The notes: generated by a model from the sequence alone, not told the origin. DNA of 64,000 bases from Pseudomonas rustica (GCF_018336155.1 NZ_JAGYHF010000016.1:33286-97285), one strand, 5' to 3'; counted from the first letter of the stretch, positions 53,458-62,976 are shown. A program made the numbers and translations.

Positions 53458-53486
53458 TTGTTAAAAAACCACCAAATGGCTAATCT
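53458..53486 (+). promoter_or_regulatory. Predicted sigma70 promoter of the mag operon
   Basis: -35 TTGTTA (53458-53463), 17-nt spacer, -10 TAATCT (53481-53486). The transcription start would be near 53493, giving a leader of about 109 nt. Confidence 0.5.
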
Positions 53487-53499
53487 TCGCGCCTTCTAC

Positions 53500-53605
53500 G
53501 ACCCGACAGTCACGGGTCTTTCAGACGAAACGCAGTTTCACCGCTGTGAAGTACCGAGGATCGGGTGCAAGGTTTCGTTCAGGCATGGCAGGAGGCATTA
53601 CATGC
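53500..53605 (+). promoter_or_regulatory. Structured 5' leader of magA with GGA hairpins
   Basis: Three short stems: GACCCG/CGGGTC (53500-53518); CCGA-GGA-TCGG (53554-53564), which shows GGA in its loop; and GCATG/CATGC (53583-53605), which encloses the ribosome binding site aggagg in its loop and the ATG in its 3' arm. This pattern suits RsmA/CsrA translational repression. Confidence 0.5.
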
Positions 53606-54393
53606 GTTCACTTCTTTTGCTGTTGATCGGTCTGGCCTGCGCGCCAGTGCTGTGGGCCGCGCCGACTGCCGAACTGTCTGAACCGGTCGGTGGCTGGCGA
53701 TATCACGGCTTGCTCGATCGTACGGAAAACCCGCAAGTCGCCTACCCGACGCCGCCGATCGATCGCGGCATCCAGCGCAATCGCACGATGATCCAGGGTC
53801 AGCTCAAAGCTATCGGGCATCAGCGCCCGCCACACAGCCTTGCGGTAAATGGCAATCCACTGAATCTGTACACCGACGACCAGGGTCGTTTCGCCCGGCC
53901 GTATGCGTTCGGTGCCGGCTCCAACAGCGTCGAGGTGATGAGCTCCGAGGGCCAGTCGCTCAAGCGCGTGCAATTTTATGAAGCAAACAATTTGCGCACG
54001 CCGGCGCGAATTCGTCTTGTCTTGGGATGGGACGATCCGAAAGCCGAGCTCGATCTGCACATTGTCACGCCCGACGGTCAGCATGCGTTTTGGGCGCAGC
54101 CGGCGCTGAGCAATGGCGGCGGGCTCGACCCGGATGGCGTCGATGGCCCCGGCCCGGAAATGTTCACCATGACCGCGCCGCTGCATGGCACCTATCTGGT
54201 TTACGTCAACTATTGGGGCAACTTCGGCAACGGCGGCTATAACTTCGAGGAGACCAGCAATCAGAACGAGGTGATCACCTCGCAAATCACGCTGGTGCTC
54301 AACGAAAACACCGTCGACGAAAAACGCGAAACGTTCATCGTGCCCCTGCGGGCGATCGGTGATCTGCTGCTGGTAAAGACTTTCAACTATTAA
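53602..54393 (+). CDS. magA: MagA: DUF2135 (YfaP-like) periplasmic protein
   Basis: 263 residues. Signal peptide MRSLLLLLIGLACAPVLWA, start of mature part TAELSEPVGGWRYHGLLDRT, a beta domain, then the DUF2135 core LGWDDPKAELDLHIVTPDGQ and YLVYVNYWGNFGNGGYNFEE. Paralogue of the last gene of the cluster (MagF), sharing the ELSEPVGGW-type start and the TFIVPLRAIGDLLLVKTFNY-like end. aggagg precedes the ATG. First gene of the macroglobulin operon. Its function is unknown; a role with MagD in the periplasm is inferred. Confidence 0.88.
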   Translation: MRSLLLLLIGLACAPVLWAAPTAELSEPVGGWRYHGLLDRTENPQVAYPTPPIDRGIQRNRTMIQGQLKAIGHQRPPHSLAVNGNPLNLYTDDQGRFARPYAFGAGSNSVEVMSSEGQSLKRVQFYEANNLRTPARIRLVLGWDDPKAELDLHIVTPDGQHAFWAQPALSNGGGLDPDGVDGPGPEMFTMTAPLHGTYLVYVNYWGNFGNGGYNFEETSNQNEVITSQITLVLNENTVDEKRETFIVPLRAIGDLLLVKTFNY

Positions 54394-54412
54394 TAAGCAT
54401 CCCGCTGCACGG

Positions 54413-56146
54413 ATGAAATCGGGCTTTGAAAAGATGAGCGAAAACACTGTGACTTCGGCTGTCGACACGCCAACGGCGAAACCTTCGCGGCGCTGGCCAT
54501 TGCTGCTGGCCGGGTTGTGCCTGGTGGCTGGCGTGGCGGGTGGTTTTGGCTGGCTGTTGCTCAAACCCAAGGCGCCGCCAGCGGAATTGGCCAGTGACAA
54601 GCTCGGCCTGAGTCGCCCGGACGCGCTGCTCGAAACACATTCCCTGAGCCAGTTGCCCAAAGACTTGCTGACGGTGCCGTTCCTCAAAGCCACGCTCACC
54701 GAAGATTTCGTCTTCTATTACGAAACCCACGCCGATCGTCTCGGCCTGATCGGTAGCCTGCGCCGGATCATTTACGAGCATGATCTGAAGTTGCAGGACA
54801 GCCTGATCGAAGCGCTTTTCGATCAACCGGCCGACGTGGCGCTGTGGCGCGGGGCGGATGGTCGCCTGAAGGATTTCCTGTTGGTGATGGATCGCGGCGG
54901 TCTGGCCAAATTGCTCGAGCCGCTGGCGAAGGTCGCACTGGATGACACGCAACTCAGCCAGATTGCCGAAATCAAGGTCGGTGGCGACACCGTGCCGCTC
55001 TATCAACTGACTTACAACGCGAGTAAAGCCCTGTTGTTCGCCTCTCGCGGCGACAAACTGGTGGTGCTGTCCAACCCGGCCAAGTACTACGACCCGGAAA
55101 GCGGCGCCTCCGAAGAGTCGGGTCACGTCTCACCGCAGGCATTCGCGGCGCTGCTCAACGGTGAAAAACTGTTCCCCGAAGCCTTCGGTCTGCCAGCGAA
55201 AACCCCGGAAACCAAACAGCGTCTGTCGGTCAATTCCAGCGTCCTCGCCATGGGTTATCAGCGTTTCATCCCGAACTTCGCCGGGCTGCGTTTCGACATG
55301 GACGACAAGGGCTGGCACAGCTACCTCGCGATGGACGAACTGGAAAACCAGCCGGACTTCGATTTCAAACCGGTCTGGCAGGCGATGCCGCTCGGCGCCA
55401 GTGCCTGCGTGACCTTGCCGGTCGCGGCCGAACCGCAAAAACCGCTGCTGGTAAAACTCGGTGCCGAAGAAGCCGTGGCGCAAACCATCACCGAACACGT
55501 CGCGGGTGCAGCAGGCCTTTGCTGGTATGCCGATTCGCGTTTGTACACGCCGCTGTTGGTCGCCAGTCTGAAAGATGAAGACAGTGGCAAACTCGACGGC
55601 GACCTCGGCAAATTGTTCGGCTCGATGGTCGGCGCGTTTGAGTCCAATGTTGAAGAAAACGTATTCCCGGTGGTCGAGAAACAGGAAGGCCAGAACCACG
55701 TCTGGCAGCGTCAGGTCAGCTCCAACTTCGGCCCTTACGCAGCCAAAGATGCCGAGAACCCGGAGGCTATTTCCGGCAAGGCTTTCATGAAAGTCAGTCT
55801 CGCGCGCCACGGTTCGACGCTGCTGTTCTCCCTCGATGACAAACTCGTCGACAAGGCCCTCGGCACCCTCGACAAACGCTTCCCGCCGATGGCCGACGTA
55901 CTGCCCAAAGATGTGCTGATGCCGATCTACTTCGGCCCGGATTCGATGGCGCAACTGATGCAGCAGGAAACCCTCGACAGCCTGCCGCAGGACATGGAAC
56001 CGGTGTTTTACAACGCCGCGCAAACCTACCTGATCCCGAAACTGCGCACCCTCGGCGGTTACGGCAAATACGCGTTGACCTTGCCGGAAGGCAGCGAGCC
56101 TGACGGCCACTGGCAATGGCTGCCGCTGGAGTGGAAAGCACTGTGA
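54413..56146 (+). CDS. magB: MagB: DUF2138 (YfaA-like) membrane-anchored protein
   Basis: 577 residues. Short basic cytoplasmic N terminus, one membrane helix (LLLAGLCLVAGVAGGFGWLLL), large periplasmic domain of the DUF2138 family (LSRPDALLETHSLSQLPKDL at the start and the terminal GSEPDGHWQWLPLEWKAL). E. coli YfaA is its counterpart. The function is unknown. An in-frame ATG at 54434 (MSENTVTSAVDT) is an equally plausible start; neither has a strong binding site. The stop overlaps magC. Confidence 0.85.
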   Translation: MKSGFEKMSENTVTSAVDTPTAKPSRRWPLLLAGLCLVAGVAGGFGWLLLKPKAPPAELASDKLGLSRPDALLETHSLSQLPKDLLTVPFLKATLTEDFVFYYETHADRLGLIGSLRRIIYEHDLKLQDSLIEALFDQPADVALWRGADGRLKDFLLVMDRGGLAKLLEPLAKVALDDTQLSQIAEIKVGGDTVPLYQLTYNASKALLFASRGDKLVVLSNPAKYYDPESGASEESGHVSPQAFAALLNGEKLFPEAFGLPAKTPETKQRLSVNSSVLAMGYQRFIPNFAGLRFDMDDKGWHSYLAMDELENQPDFDFKPVWQAMPLGASACVTLPVAAEPQKPLLVKLGAEEAVAQTITEHVAGAAGLCWYADSRLYTPLLVASLKDEDSGKLDGDLGKLFGSMVGAFESNVEENVFPVVEKQEGQNHVWQRQVSSNFGPYAAKDAENPEAISGKAFMKVSLARHGSTLLFSLDDKLVDKALGTLDKRFPPMADVLPKDVLMPIYFGPDSMAQLMQQETLDSLPQDMEPVFYNAAQTYLIPKLRTLGGYGKYALTLPEGSEPDGHWQWLPLEWKAL

Positions 56147-56781
56147 CGGCACTGATGCGCAGTCTCGGCTTGCTCGCACTGTTACTCAGTGCGGGAGCCC
56201 GAGCCGTCGAAGCGCCGGCGCTTGATCCGGCACAGTCCCAGGTGTTTCGCGCCTGGTTCGTGCGCATCGCTCAGGAGCAACTGAGCCAAGGCCCGAGCCC
56301 GCGCTGGTATCAACAGGATTGCGCCGGGCTGGTACGTTTTGCCGCCAACGAAGCGCTGAAAGTCCACGACGACAAATGGCTGCGCAGCAATGGCCTGTCC
56401 AATCGTTATCTGCCGCCGGAGCTGTCGCTGACCGATGACCAGCGCAAGCTCGCCCAGCAATGGCAGCAGGGCGGCGGCAAGGTCGGGCCGTATGTCAACG
56501 CGATCAAACTGATTCAGTTCAACAGCCATCTGGTCAGCCGCGACGTGTCGCAGGCGCGGCCCGGTGATTTGATGTTTTTCGATCAGGGCGACGACCAGCA
56601 CCTGATGATCTGGATGGGCCGCTACATCGCCTATCACACCGGCACCACCACCCCGACTGACAACGGCATGCGTTCGGCAAGCCTGCAGCAACTCATGACA
56701 TGGAAGGACACCCGATGGATACCCGACGCAGCCAACCCCAACTTCATCGGCGTCTATCGACTGAACTTTCTCTCCCAATGA
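56143..56781 (+). CDS. magC: MagC: DUF1175 (YfaT-like), NlpC/P60-like cysteine-peptidase fold
   Basis: 212 residues, signal-peptide start (GTG 56143 overlapping the magB stop; ATG 56155 alternative). Conserved pattern YQQDCAGLVRFAANEAL (C60), ARPGDLMFFDQGDDQHLMIW (H153) and YIAYHTG (H165) is the catalytic Cys and His layout of NlpC/P60 peptidoglycan peptidases, so a cell-wall or protein thiol hydrolase activity is possible. This fold assignment is my inference from motifs. ATGA overlap with magD. Confidence 0.82.
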   Translation: MTALMRSLGLLALLLSAGARAVEAPALDPAQSQVFRAWFVRIAQEQLSQGPSPRWYQQDCAGLVRFAANEALKVHDDKWLRSNGLSNRYLPPELSLTDDQRKLAQQWQQGGGKVGPYVNAIKLIQFNSHLVSRDVSQARPGDLMFFDQGDDQHLMIWMGRYIAYHTGTTTPTDNGMRSASLQQLMTWKDTRWIPDAANPNFIGVYRLNFLSQ

Positions 56782-59700
56782 CCGGTGCCCGCATGTTGCG
56801 AATCTGCTCCCGAATTCCTTTGCTGCTGGCGCTGTTGCTGCCAATGGCCACCGTCAGCGCTGAAGATTCGGTCGAGCCGAGCGGCTACACGCCGGTCTCC
56901 GGTGAAAGCTTCTTCCTGCTCGCCGACAGTAGTTTCGCGGCGGACGAGCAGGCGATGGTGCGCCTCGAAGCGCCGGGCCGTGATTACCGTCGCTTCCGCA
57001 TGGAACCGTATGGCGGCGCCGACATTCGTGTGTATCGCATCGACAAGCCGCTGGATTTCCTCAAGCGCCAGAAGAACCTGCACCGTGTGGTCAGTGATGG
57101 TCAATTCAAAGGCGAAGGCCTGTCCAACACCCTCGCGTACCTGTGGGACAACTGGTACCGCAAATCCCGGCGGGTGATGCAGCGCGCGTTCTCCTATGAA
57201 TCGCGCAAACAAGTTACCGAGGAAGTGCCGGAACTGAAGATGGGCAACGCCATCGCAGCACCGACGCCGTACGACGCGCAGCCGCAATTTGCGTTGATTC
57301 CGGGTCTGCCGGTGGTCAGCCAGTTTCGCTATCCGTTGTGGCAGGCCAAGCCGATCCAGCCGCCAGCCGGGGTCAATCTGGCCGGTTCTTCGAGCGATTT
57401 TGTCAGCGTCGCACCGGGCAACGTTTATATCCCGTTGGGTAACCTGAAACCGGGTCTGTATCTGGTCGAAGCGCTGATCGGCAAGTACCGCGCGACCACC
57501 ATGGTTTTTGTCTCCAACACCGTCGCGGTGAGCAAAATTGCCGGCGATGAATTGCTGGTCTGGGCTGCGCGCAAACACGAAGGCAGTTCGGTGCCGAAGG
57601 TCAATGTGCTGTGGACTGATGGCCTCGGCGTGATGAGCAGCGGCGCCACCGATACCGATGGTTTGCTGCGCCTGAAACACGTCAGTCCGGAGCGTTCGTT
57701 CGTGATCGGCGAGGATGAAGAGGGCGGCGTGTTCGTCTCGGAAAACTTCTATTACGACAGCGAAATCTACGACACCAAACTCTATGCGTTCACCGACCGG
57801 CCGCTGTATCGCCCGGGGGATTGGGTGTCGCTGAAAATCGTCGGTCGCGAATTCAAGAATGCGCGGGATTCGGTGTTGCCGGGTGCGGCGGATGTCACGG
57901 TCAGCGTGCTCGATGCTACCGGTACCGAGTTGCAGCACCTCGATTTGAAACTCGATTCGAAGGCCGGTACTCAGGGCCGTTTCCAGTTGCCGGACAACGC
58001 GGTGGCGGGCGGTTACGAGATCCGGTTCAACTATAAGGATCAGGCCTACAGCAGCGCCTTCCGTGTGGCGGAGTACATCAAGCCGCACTTCGAGATTTCG
58101 CTGAACCTGGCCAAACAGGATTACCGCACCGGCGAGCCGGTCAAAGGCAGCCTGGTGTTGCTGTATCCGGACGGAAAACCGGTGGCCAACGCCAAGCTGA
58201 CCCTGAGCCTCCGTGCCCAGCAACTGTCGATGGTCGACAACGAGCTGCAATACCTCGGGCAATTCCCGGTGGAGCTGACCAGCACCGAACTGACCACCGA
58301 CAGCAAAGGCAACGCGAGCCTCGACCTGCCCGCCGCCGACAAACCGAGCCGCTACATGCTTACCGTGTTTGCCAGCGATGGCGCGGCGTATCGGGTCAAG
58401 ACCACCAAGGAAATCCTCATCGACCGTGGCGCGGCGAGCTTCCGTTTGAGCGCGCCGCAACGCTTCAGTGCGGTCGGCGACAAGGTTGCGTTCAGCTACG
58501 CCAACGAAGGCGGCAGCGAGCAAAGCAAAGCGGTGACGCCGAGCACGTATGGCTGGGTGCGTCTGGAAGACCAGAGCACCGGTGAAGGCAAACTGGCGGC
58601 GACGGACAAAGGCTTCAGTCTGGCGTTTGATCGTCCCGGCACTTACAACCTGACTTTGAAAGATCAATACGGTCGCGTCCTTGGCGCCACCGGTCATTCG
58701 GTCACTGGCGATGGTGTGAAAGCGGTGCCGGGCACTGTGGAAATCGTCCTCGACAAACCCGAGTACAAGGCTGGCGATGAAGCGCTGGCACTGATCACGT
58801 TCCCGGAACCGGTCAGCGATGCGTTGCTGTCGCTGGAACGCGACAAGGTCGAAGCTACTGCGCTGCTGGCCAAGGGCGGCGACTGGCTGAAACTGGAAAA
58901 ACTCAGCGACACCCAATACCGCGCGCGCATCCCGGTGAAGGACAACTTCGCGCCCAACCTGACCTTCTCGGTGCTCTACACCAAGGGCGGTCAGTACAGC
59001 TTCCAGAACGCCGGAATCAAAGTGGTTGCGCCGCAAATCGACGTGGCGATCAGCACCGACAAAGCGGTGTATCTGCCGGGCGACACGGTCACGGTTGACC
59101 TGACTACGCAGTTCGCCGGCAAAGCGGTTCCGGCGCATCTGACCGTCAGTGTGGTCGACGAAATGGTCTACGCGCTGCAACCGGAAGTTGCGCCGACCAT
59201 CGACCAGTTCTTCTACCACCCGCGCCGTAACAACGTGCGCACCAGCGCCAGCCTGTCGTTCATCAGTTACGACGTCGCGTTGCCGGGCAGCCCCGGCGCA
59301 CCCGGCAAAGCCAACCGCAGCGAGCGCGGGGTGAAAGTGCTGGAGCGGCCGCGTCGCGAAGACGTTGACACCGCCGCATGGCAACCGGAGTTGTTGACCG
59401 GTGCCGATGGCAAAACCCGCTTTACCTTCAAGATGCCAGACTCGCTGACCCGCTGGCGCATCACTGCCCGAGCGATCGCCGACGACGGTCAGGTCGGGCA
59501 GAAGAAGCAGTTCGTGCGCTCGGAAAAACCGCTGTACCTGAAGTGGAGCGGCCCGAGCAAATTCCGCAAAGGTGATCAGCCACAGCTTGGTGTGTTCGCG
59601 TTCAGTCAGGCCGAGAAACCGGTGAAGGCTGAACTGGTCACTCACTACGCTGGCACCGAACAGCGTTTGCCGGTGACTTTGAACAACGGCATCAATTATC

Positions 59701-61352
59701 TGCCGCTGCCAGGGTTCTCATTGGCTTCCGGCGAATGGACTGCGGAACTGGTGCAGGGCGGTAAAACTGCTGATGCCTTGGCTGTACGCCTCAGCGCGAC
59801 GGGTGATGGCTGGCAAGTGACGCAGACGCAAAGTCTCGACGTCGCCAGCGGCGATACCGCGCTGAGCCTGCCGGCGGATGCCACCGATATTCGCCTGCGC
59901 CTGGACGACAGTCCGCAAGCGCTGTTCCGCTCGGCGCTCGATGATCTGCTCAGCTATCCGTACGGCGGCGTCGAACAAACGGCCAGCCGCTTGCTGCCAT
60001 TGAGCATCGCTTATCCATCGCTGGCGTCGAACCCGCAGATCCGCGATCGCTTGCGCCTGATCATGCAAAACAGCCGTCTGCGTCTGGTGCAAATGGCCGG
60101 GCCATCGGCGAGCTTCACTTGGTGGGGCTACGACGGTGAGCCGGATGCGTTCCTCACCGCTTACGCTTATTACGCCGACTTCAACGCCAGCCAAGTGCTG
60201 GAACTGACCTTGCCGCCGGAGCACTGGCAGCGAGTGTTGGAGGTTTACGCTAAACAAGCGCCGAACACGCCGTTGCTGCAGCGCGCGTTGACTCTGTCGT
60301 TCGCCAAGCAGATGCATCTGCCGGTGAATACGTTGCTGACGGGATTGATGGAGGATCTGGCCAAGGCTGGTGAAGGCAATGCCGAAACCATGCTCGACGA
60401 TGGTCAAGACAGTCTGGTGATGAGCGATCCGGATTCGGCGCTCGGTCTGGCGGCGGCGCGGGTGTTGACCGCAGCGTTGGCCGCGCAGTCGAAAGTGACC
60501 TTGCCGGAAGCGTTCAATCGTCAGGTGGGCGCTGCGCAACAGCGTCTGTCGGTCAGTTCGCAGCCATTTGCCGAAGCGCTGCATTTGTCGCTGCAACCGT
60601 TTGATCAGGCGCGCGCGCAGGCTTTGTTGCAACGTCTGTTGCCGCAGCAATCGACCCTGGAGCGAGCGCTGGCGCTGACCTGGCTGCAACGCAGTATCGC
60701 TCAAGCCTCGCCGACCATCGCGCTGACGCCGGGTGACGGCTGGAAGAAAAACTACGGTGCATCCGGTGAGATGTACTGGACGTGGCAGGGCGCGACGCCG
60801 GTGCCAAGCGTGTTGACGGTTTCCGGTACGCAGGAGCGTCCATTGCGCGCGGCGCTGAGCTTCCAGACTCAGCAGCCGGCAGTCGATCCGATGGCTGTGA
60901 CCATCACTCGTCGTCTGTCGCGACTGGTGCCGGGCGACGAAGCCTTCACCTTCAAACTGGAGCCGGTCGGCAGCAAGCCGTTGTCCAGCGACAGCCTTTA
61001 TCTGGACGAAGTGATCCTCACCAGCAAAGCGCCGAAACCGCTGCGTTACGGCATGCTCGAAGTGCCGTTGCCGCCGGGTGCCGATGTCGAGCGTACGACG
61101 TGGGGCATCAAGTTGCAGGGCAAGGAAGGCACCGAACCGACCGCACTGGAGAAGGCGCGCTTCGAGCCGGGACAACTGGCTTATGCGGTGCCGGTGGATG
61201 CGCTGAGCGGCGAGTTGCGTCTGCGTCATCTGGTGCGCTTCTCGCAGAAAGGCCAGTTCAATCTGCCGCCGGTGCGCTTCACCCAGATTTACGCGCCGCA
61301 GCATCAGGCCCAGGAAGCGAAAGCCGCGCTCGGTCAGGTCACGGTCAACTGA
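56778..61352 (+). CDS. magD: MagD: bacterial alpha-2-macroglobulin without thioester cysteine
   Basis: 1524 residues; signal-like start (MLRICSRIPLLLALLLPMAT), macroglobulin MG domains including FAFTDRPLYRPGDWVSLKIV-type (YAFTDRPLYRPGDWVSLKI) repeats, bait and complement-like regions (DTAAWQPELLTGADGKTRFT, FKMPDSLTRWRITARAIADD), then the thioester-domain equivalent. There the motif CxEQ is GGVEQ: YGGVEQ at 1062-1067 with glycine at 1064 instead of cysteine, so no covalent protease trap can form. This is the known feature of P. aeruginosa MagD and E. coli YfaS. Probably a non-covalent protease inhibitor of the periplasm. Overlaps magC by 4 nt. Confidence 0.93.
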   Translation: MTGARMLRICSRIPLLLALLLPMATVSAEDSVEPSGYTPVSGESFFLLADSSFAADEQAMVRLEAPGRDYRRFRMEPYGGADIRVYRIDKPLDFLKRQKNLHRVVSDGQFKGEGLSNTLAYLWDNWYRKSRRVMQRAFSYESRKQVTEEVPELKMGNAIAAPTPYDAQPQFALIPGLPVVSQFRYPLWQAKPIQPPAGVNLAGSSSDFVSVAPGNVYIPLGNLKPGLYLVEALIGKYRATTMVFVSNTVAVSKIAGDELLVWAARKHEGSSVPKVNVLWTDGLGVMSSGATDTDGLLRLKHVSPERSFVIGEDEEGGVFVSENFYYDSEIYDTKLYAFTDRPLYRPGDWVSLKIVGREFKNARDSVLPGAADVTVSVLDATGTELQHLDLKLDSKAGTQGRFQLPDNAVAGGYEIRFNYKDQAYSSAFRVAEYIKPHFEISLNLAKQDYRTGEPVKGSLVLLYPDGKPVANAKLTLSLRAQQLSMVDNELQYLGQFPVELTSTELTTDSKGNASLDLPAADKPSRYMLTVFASDGAAYRVKTTKEILIDRGAASFRLSAPQRFSAVGDKVAFSYANEGGSEQSKAVTPSTYGWVRLEDQSTGEGKLAATDKGFSLAFDRPGTYNLTLKDQYGRVLGATGHSVTGDGVKAVPGTVEIVLDKPEYKAGDEALALITFPEPVSDALLSLERDKVEATALLAKGGDWLKLEKLSDTQYRARIPVKDNFAPNLTFSVLYTKGGQYSFQNAGIKVVAPQIDVAISTDKAVYLPGDTVTVDLTTQFAGKAVPAHLTVSVVDEMVYALQPEVAPTIDQFFYHPRRNNVRTSASLSFISYDVALPGSPGAPGKANRSERGVKVLERPRREDVDTAAWQPELLTGADGKTRFTFKMPDSLTRWRITARAIADDGQVGQKKQFVRSEKPLYLKWSGPSKFRKGDQPQLGVFAFSQAEKPVKAELVTHYAGTEQRLPVTLNNGINYLPLPGFSLASGEWTAELVQGGKTADALAVRLSATGDGWQVTQTQSLDVASGDTALSLPADATDIRLRLDDSPQALFRSALDDLLSYPYGGVEQTASRLLPLSIAYPSLASNPQIRDRLRLIMQNSRLRLVQMAGPSASFTWWGYDGEPDAFLTAYAYYADFNASQVLELTLPPEHWQRVLEVYAKQAPNTPLLQRALTLSFAKQMHLPVNTLLTGLMEDLAKAGEGNAETMLDDGQDSLVMSDPDSALGLAAARVLTAALAAQSKVTLPEAFNRQVGAAQQRLSVSSQPFAEALHLSLQPFDQARAQALLQRLLPQQSTLERALALTWLQRSIAQASPTIALTPGDGWKKNYGASGEMYWTWQGATPVPSVLTVSGTQERPLRAALSFQTQQPAVDPMAVTITRRLSRLVPGDEAFTFKLEPVGSKPLSSDSLYLDEVILTSKAPKPLRYGMLEVPLPPGADVERTTWGIKLQGKEGTEPTALEKARFEPGQLAYAVPVDALSGELRLRHLVRFSQKGQFNLPPVRFTQIYAPQHQAQEAKAALGQVTVN

Positions 61353-61353
61353 C

Positions 61354-62973
61354 ATGATCCGCTCGCTGCTGTGGCTGATGTTGTGTGTGATGCCTGCGCT
61401 GGCGACGGCGCAGGATGAGCCGCTGCGTCTGGCTTATAAAGGCGAGTTGTTGTCGCTGAATCACACGCAGTTGGTTGCGCGCGAACCGTTGCCACCGACG
61501 CTGGACACGCCTCTGGGCAGTCTGTGGAAGTTGTTCGTCTATGCGTGGCTGGTGGATACCGGCGCGCAGGAACCGGCATATGAATGTCGTGGGCAGTCGA
61601 AGGAAGAGGTTTATTGCTGCACGGTTGGCGGCAAGATCGAACGTGATCAGGCGTTGGTGAAATCTTGCGGGTTGTATTTCGAGCCTTCGCGGTTGGGGAT
61701 AGCGGCTGGGGATTGGCGTGCTTATTGGCAGGCGCGGCAGGCGCCGTCGTGGTTGCTGGATTTGCCATCGGTGCAGCCGGCGCAACGTATTTCCGTTGTC
61801 GAGTTACTTAAGGTGTTGGCAACTTTGCCGGCGCAGGATCAGGCGCGGCGGGTGCTGCTCGATGTGCTGCTTAATGCGGCGGACGGCAATGTCGTCGGTG
61901 AACTGGGCGGACGTCTACGGGTGAAAACCTGGAGCTGGCTCGGCGATCGGGATCCCCAGTCACGGCAGGGTGGTTTCGCCGGTTGGACGGCTGACGGCTC
62001 GCCGATCTGGGCGGGCGGGCGCGGCACCAGTCAGATGGTCTTGCGTCATTTCGGGCAGGCGCTGTCGACCGTGTTGCCAGTGGTATGGCCGGTGGACGCG
62101 GGACGCTGTGTTGAAGTCGGCCTGTTTTCGAAATATCCGGTTTCGAGGGTTTTAGCGGGCGAACGTATCGCGGCATCGGGTTCACTAAAGGGTGACTACC
62201 GCGTCGAGTTCGCCAACGGCAACGCGTTGGATATCCACAGCGACGGCGAACTGTTTCTGCTCAACGACAAACTCGTCGCCCGCGTGGATCGCGAAGAATA
62301 CGTCGCCCGAGTCCTCGAGCGCGAAGCCAAAGCCGAACCCGCTGAAGCTGCCAAAGCGCTTGCCGTCGCCATTCGCACCTATCTATTGCAGAACGCGACG
62401 CGCAATGGCGATTGCCTGAGCATTGATGACAGCAGCAATCGGCAGCGAGTTGCGCCGCGTCCGGCCTCTGTCGAATCGCGCAACATTGCCGCGTGGACAG
62501 CCGATCTGGTGTTGGCCGGCAGTACGGTCACTTATCACTCGGATCAGCCCGGCCCGGACAAACTCTCTTGGCAGCAGGCTGTCGAGCAGGCGAATGCGGG
62601 GCAACGATATGACGCGATTTTGCTACACGCCTATCCGCGCGCCAGCCTCAGCCGTTGGGATAACCCGATTGCTTCTTGCCAAGCATTGCCCGGCGCACAG
62701 GACTGGCTGCAAAAACAGCGTCGTGGCTGGCGGCCAAAACTGGACAGCGAAACCGGCTACAACGAAGTCAGCACATTTGCCGTGTGCAAACTCGCGTTCG
62801 GACGACCTTACGTCGACCGCGAACGCCAGCGCATTTATGTGCGCGGCGTGCTGACCTTGCAGGATCGCCTCGATCTGACTCACGAATATCTGCACCTTGC
62901 CTTTGAAGCACACCCCAATGGCCAGGATGAAACCTACATCGAAGGGCTCGCCCGTCACCTTTTGCTGGAATAG
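61354..62973 (+). CDS. magE: MagE: DUF2300 (YfaQ-like) three-part protein
   Basis: 539 residues, signal peptide MIRSLLWLMLCVMPALATAQ. N-terminal part resembles a serine penicillin-binding/beta-lactamase fold: SxxK at 56-59 (PLGSLWKLFVYAW) and a KTx at 191-193. The middle (about 315-390) looks like the SpoIID/LytB amidase-enhancer domain (YVARVLEREAKAEPAEAAKA, LAVAIRTYLLQNATR). The end carries a zinc-protease-type HEYLH at 510-514 (HExxH) followed by acidic residues at 525-530. Identity of the domains is inference from motifs. It begins 1 nt after the magD stop. Confidence 0.84.
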   Translation: MIRSLLWLMLCVMPALATAQDEPLRLAYKGELLSLNHTQLVAREPLPPTLDTPLGSLWKLFVYAWLVDTGAQEPAYECRGQSKEEVYCCTVGGKIERDQALVKSCGLYFEPSRLGIAAGDWRAYWQARQAPSWLLDLPSVQPAQRISVVELLKVLATLPAQDQARRVLLDVLLNAADGNVVGELGGRLRVKTWSWLGDRDPQSRQGGFAGWTADGSPIWAGGRGTSQMVLRHFGQALSTVLPVVWPVDAGRCVEVGLFSKYPVSRVLAGERIAASGSLKGDYRVEFANGNALDIHSDGELFLLNDKLVARVDREEYVARVLEREAKAEPAEAAKALAVAIRTYLLQNATRNGDCLSIDDSSNRQRVAPRPASVESRNIAAWTADLVLAGSTVTYHSDQPGPDKLSWQQAVEQANAGQRYDAILLHAYPRASLSRWDNPIASCQALPGAQDWLQKQRRGWRPKLDSETGYNEVSTFAVCKLAFGRPYVDRERQRIYVRGVLTLQDRLDLTHEYLHLAFEAHPNGQDETYIEGLARHLLLE

Positions 62974-62976
62974 ACC

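Noticed and set aside
56754..59645. Open frame of over 960 codons on the minus strand opposite magD
   Set aside because: Pure antisense shadow of a high-GC gene; no family resemblance, no ribosome binding site, and the plus strand encodes a recognisable macroglobulin.
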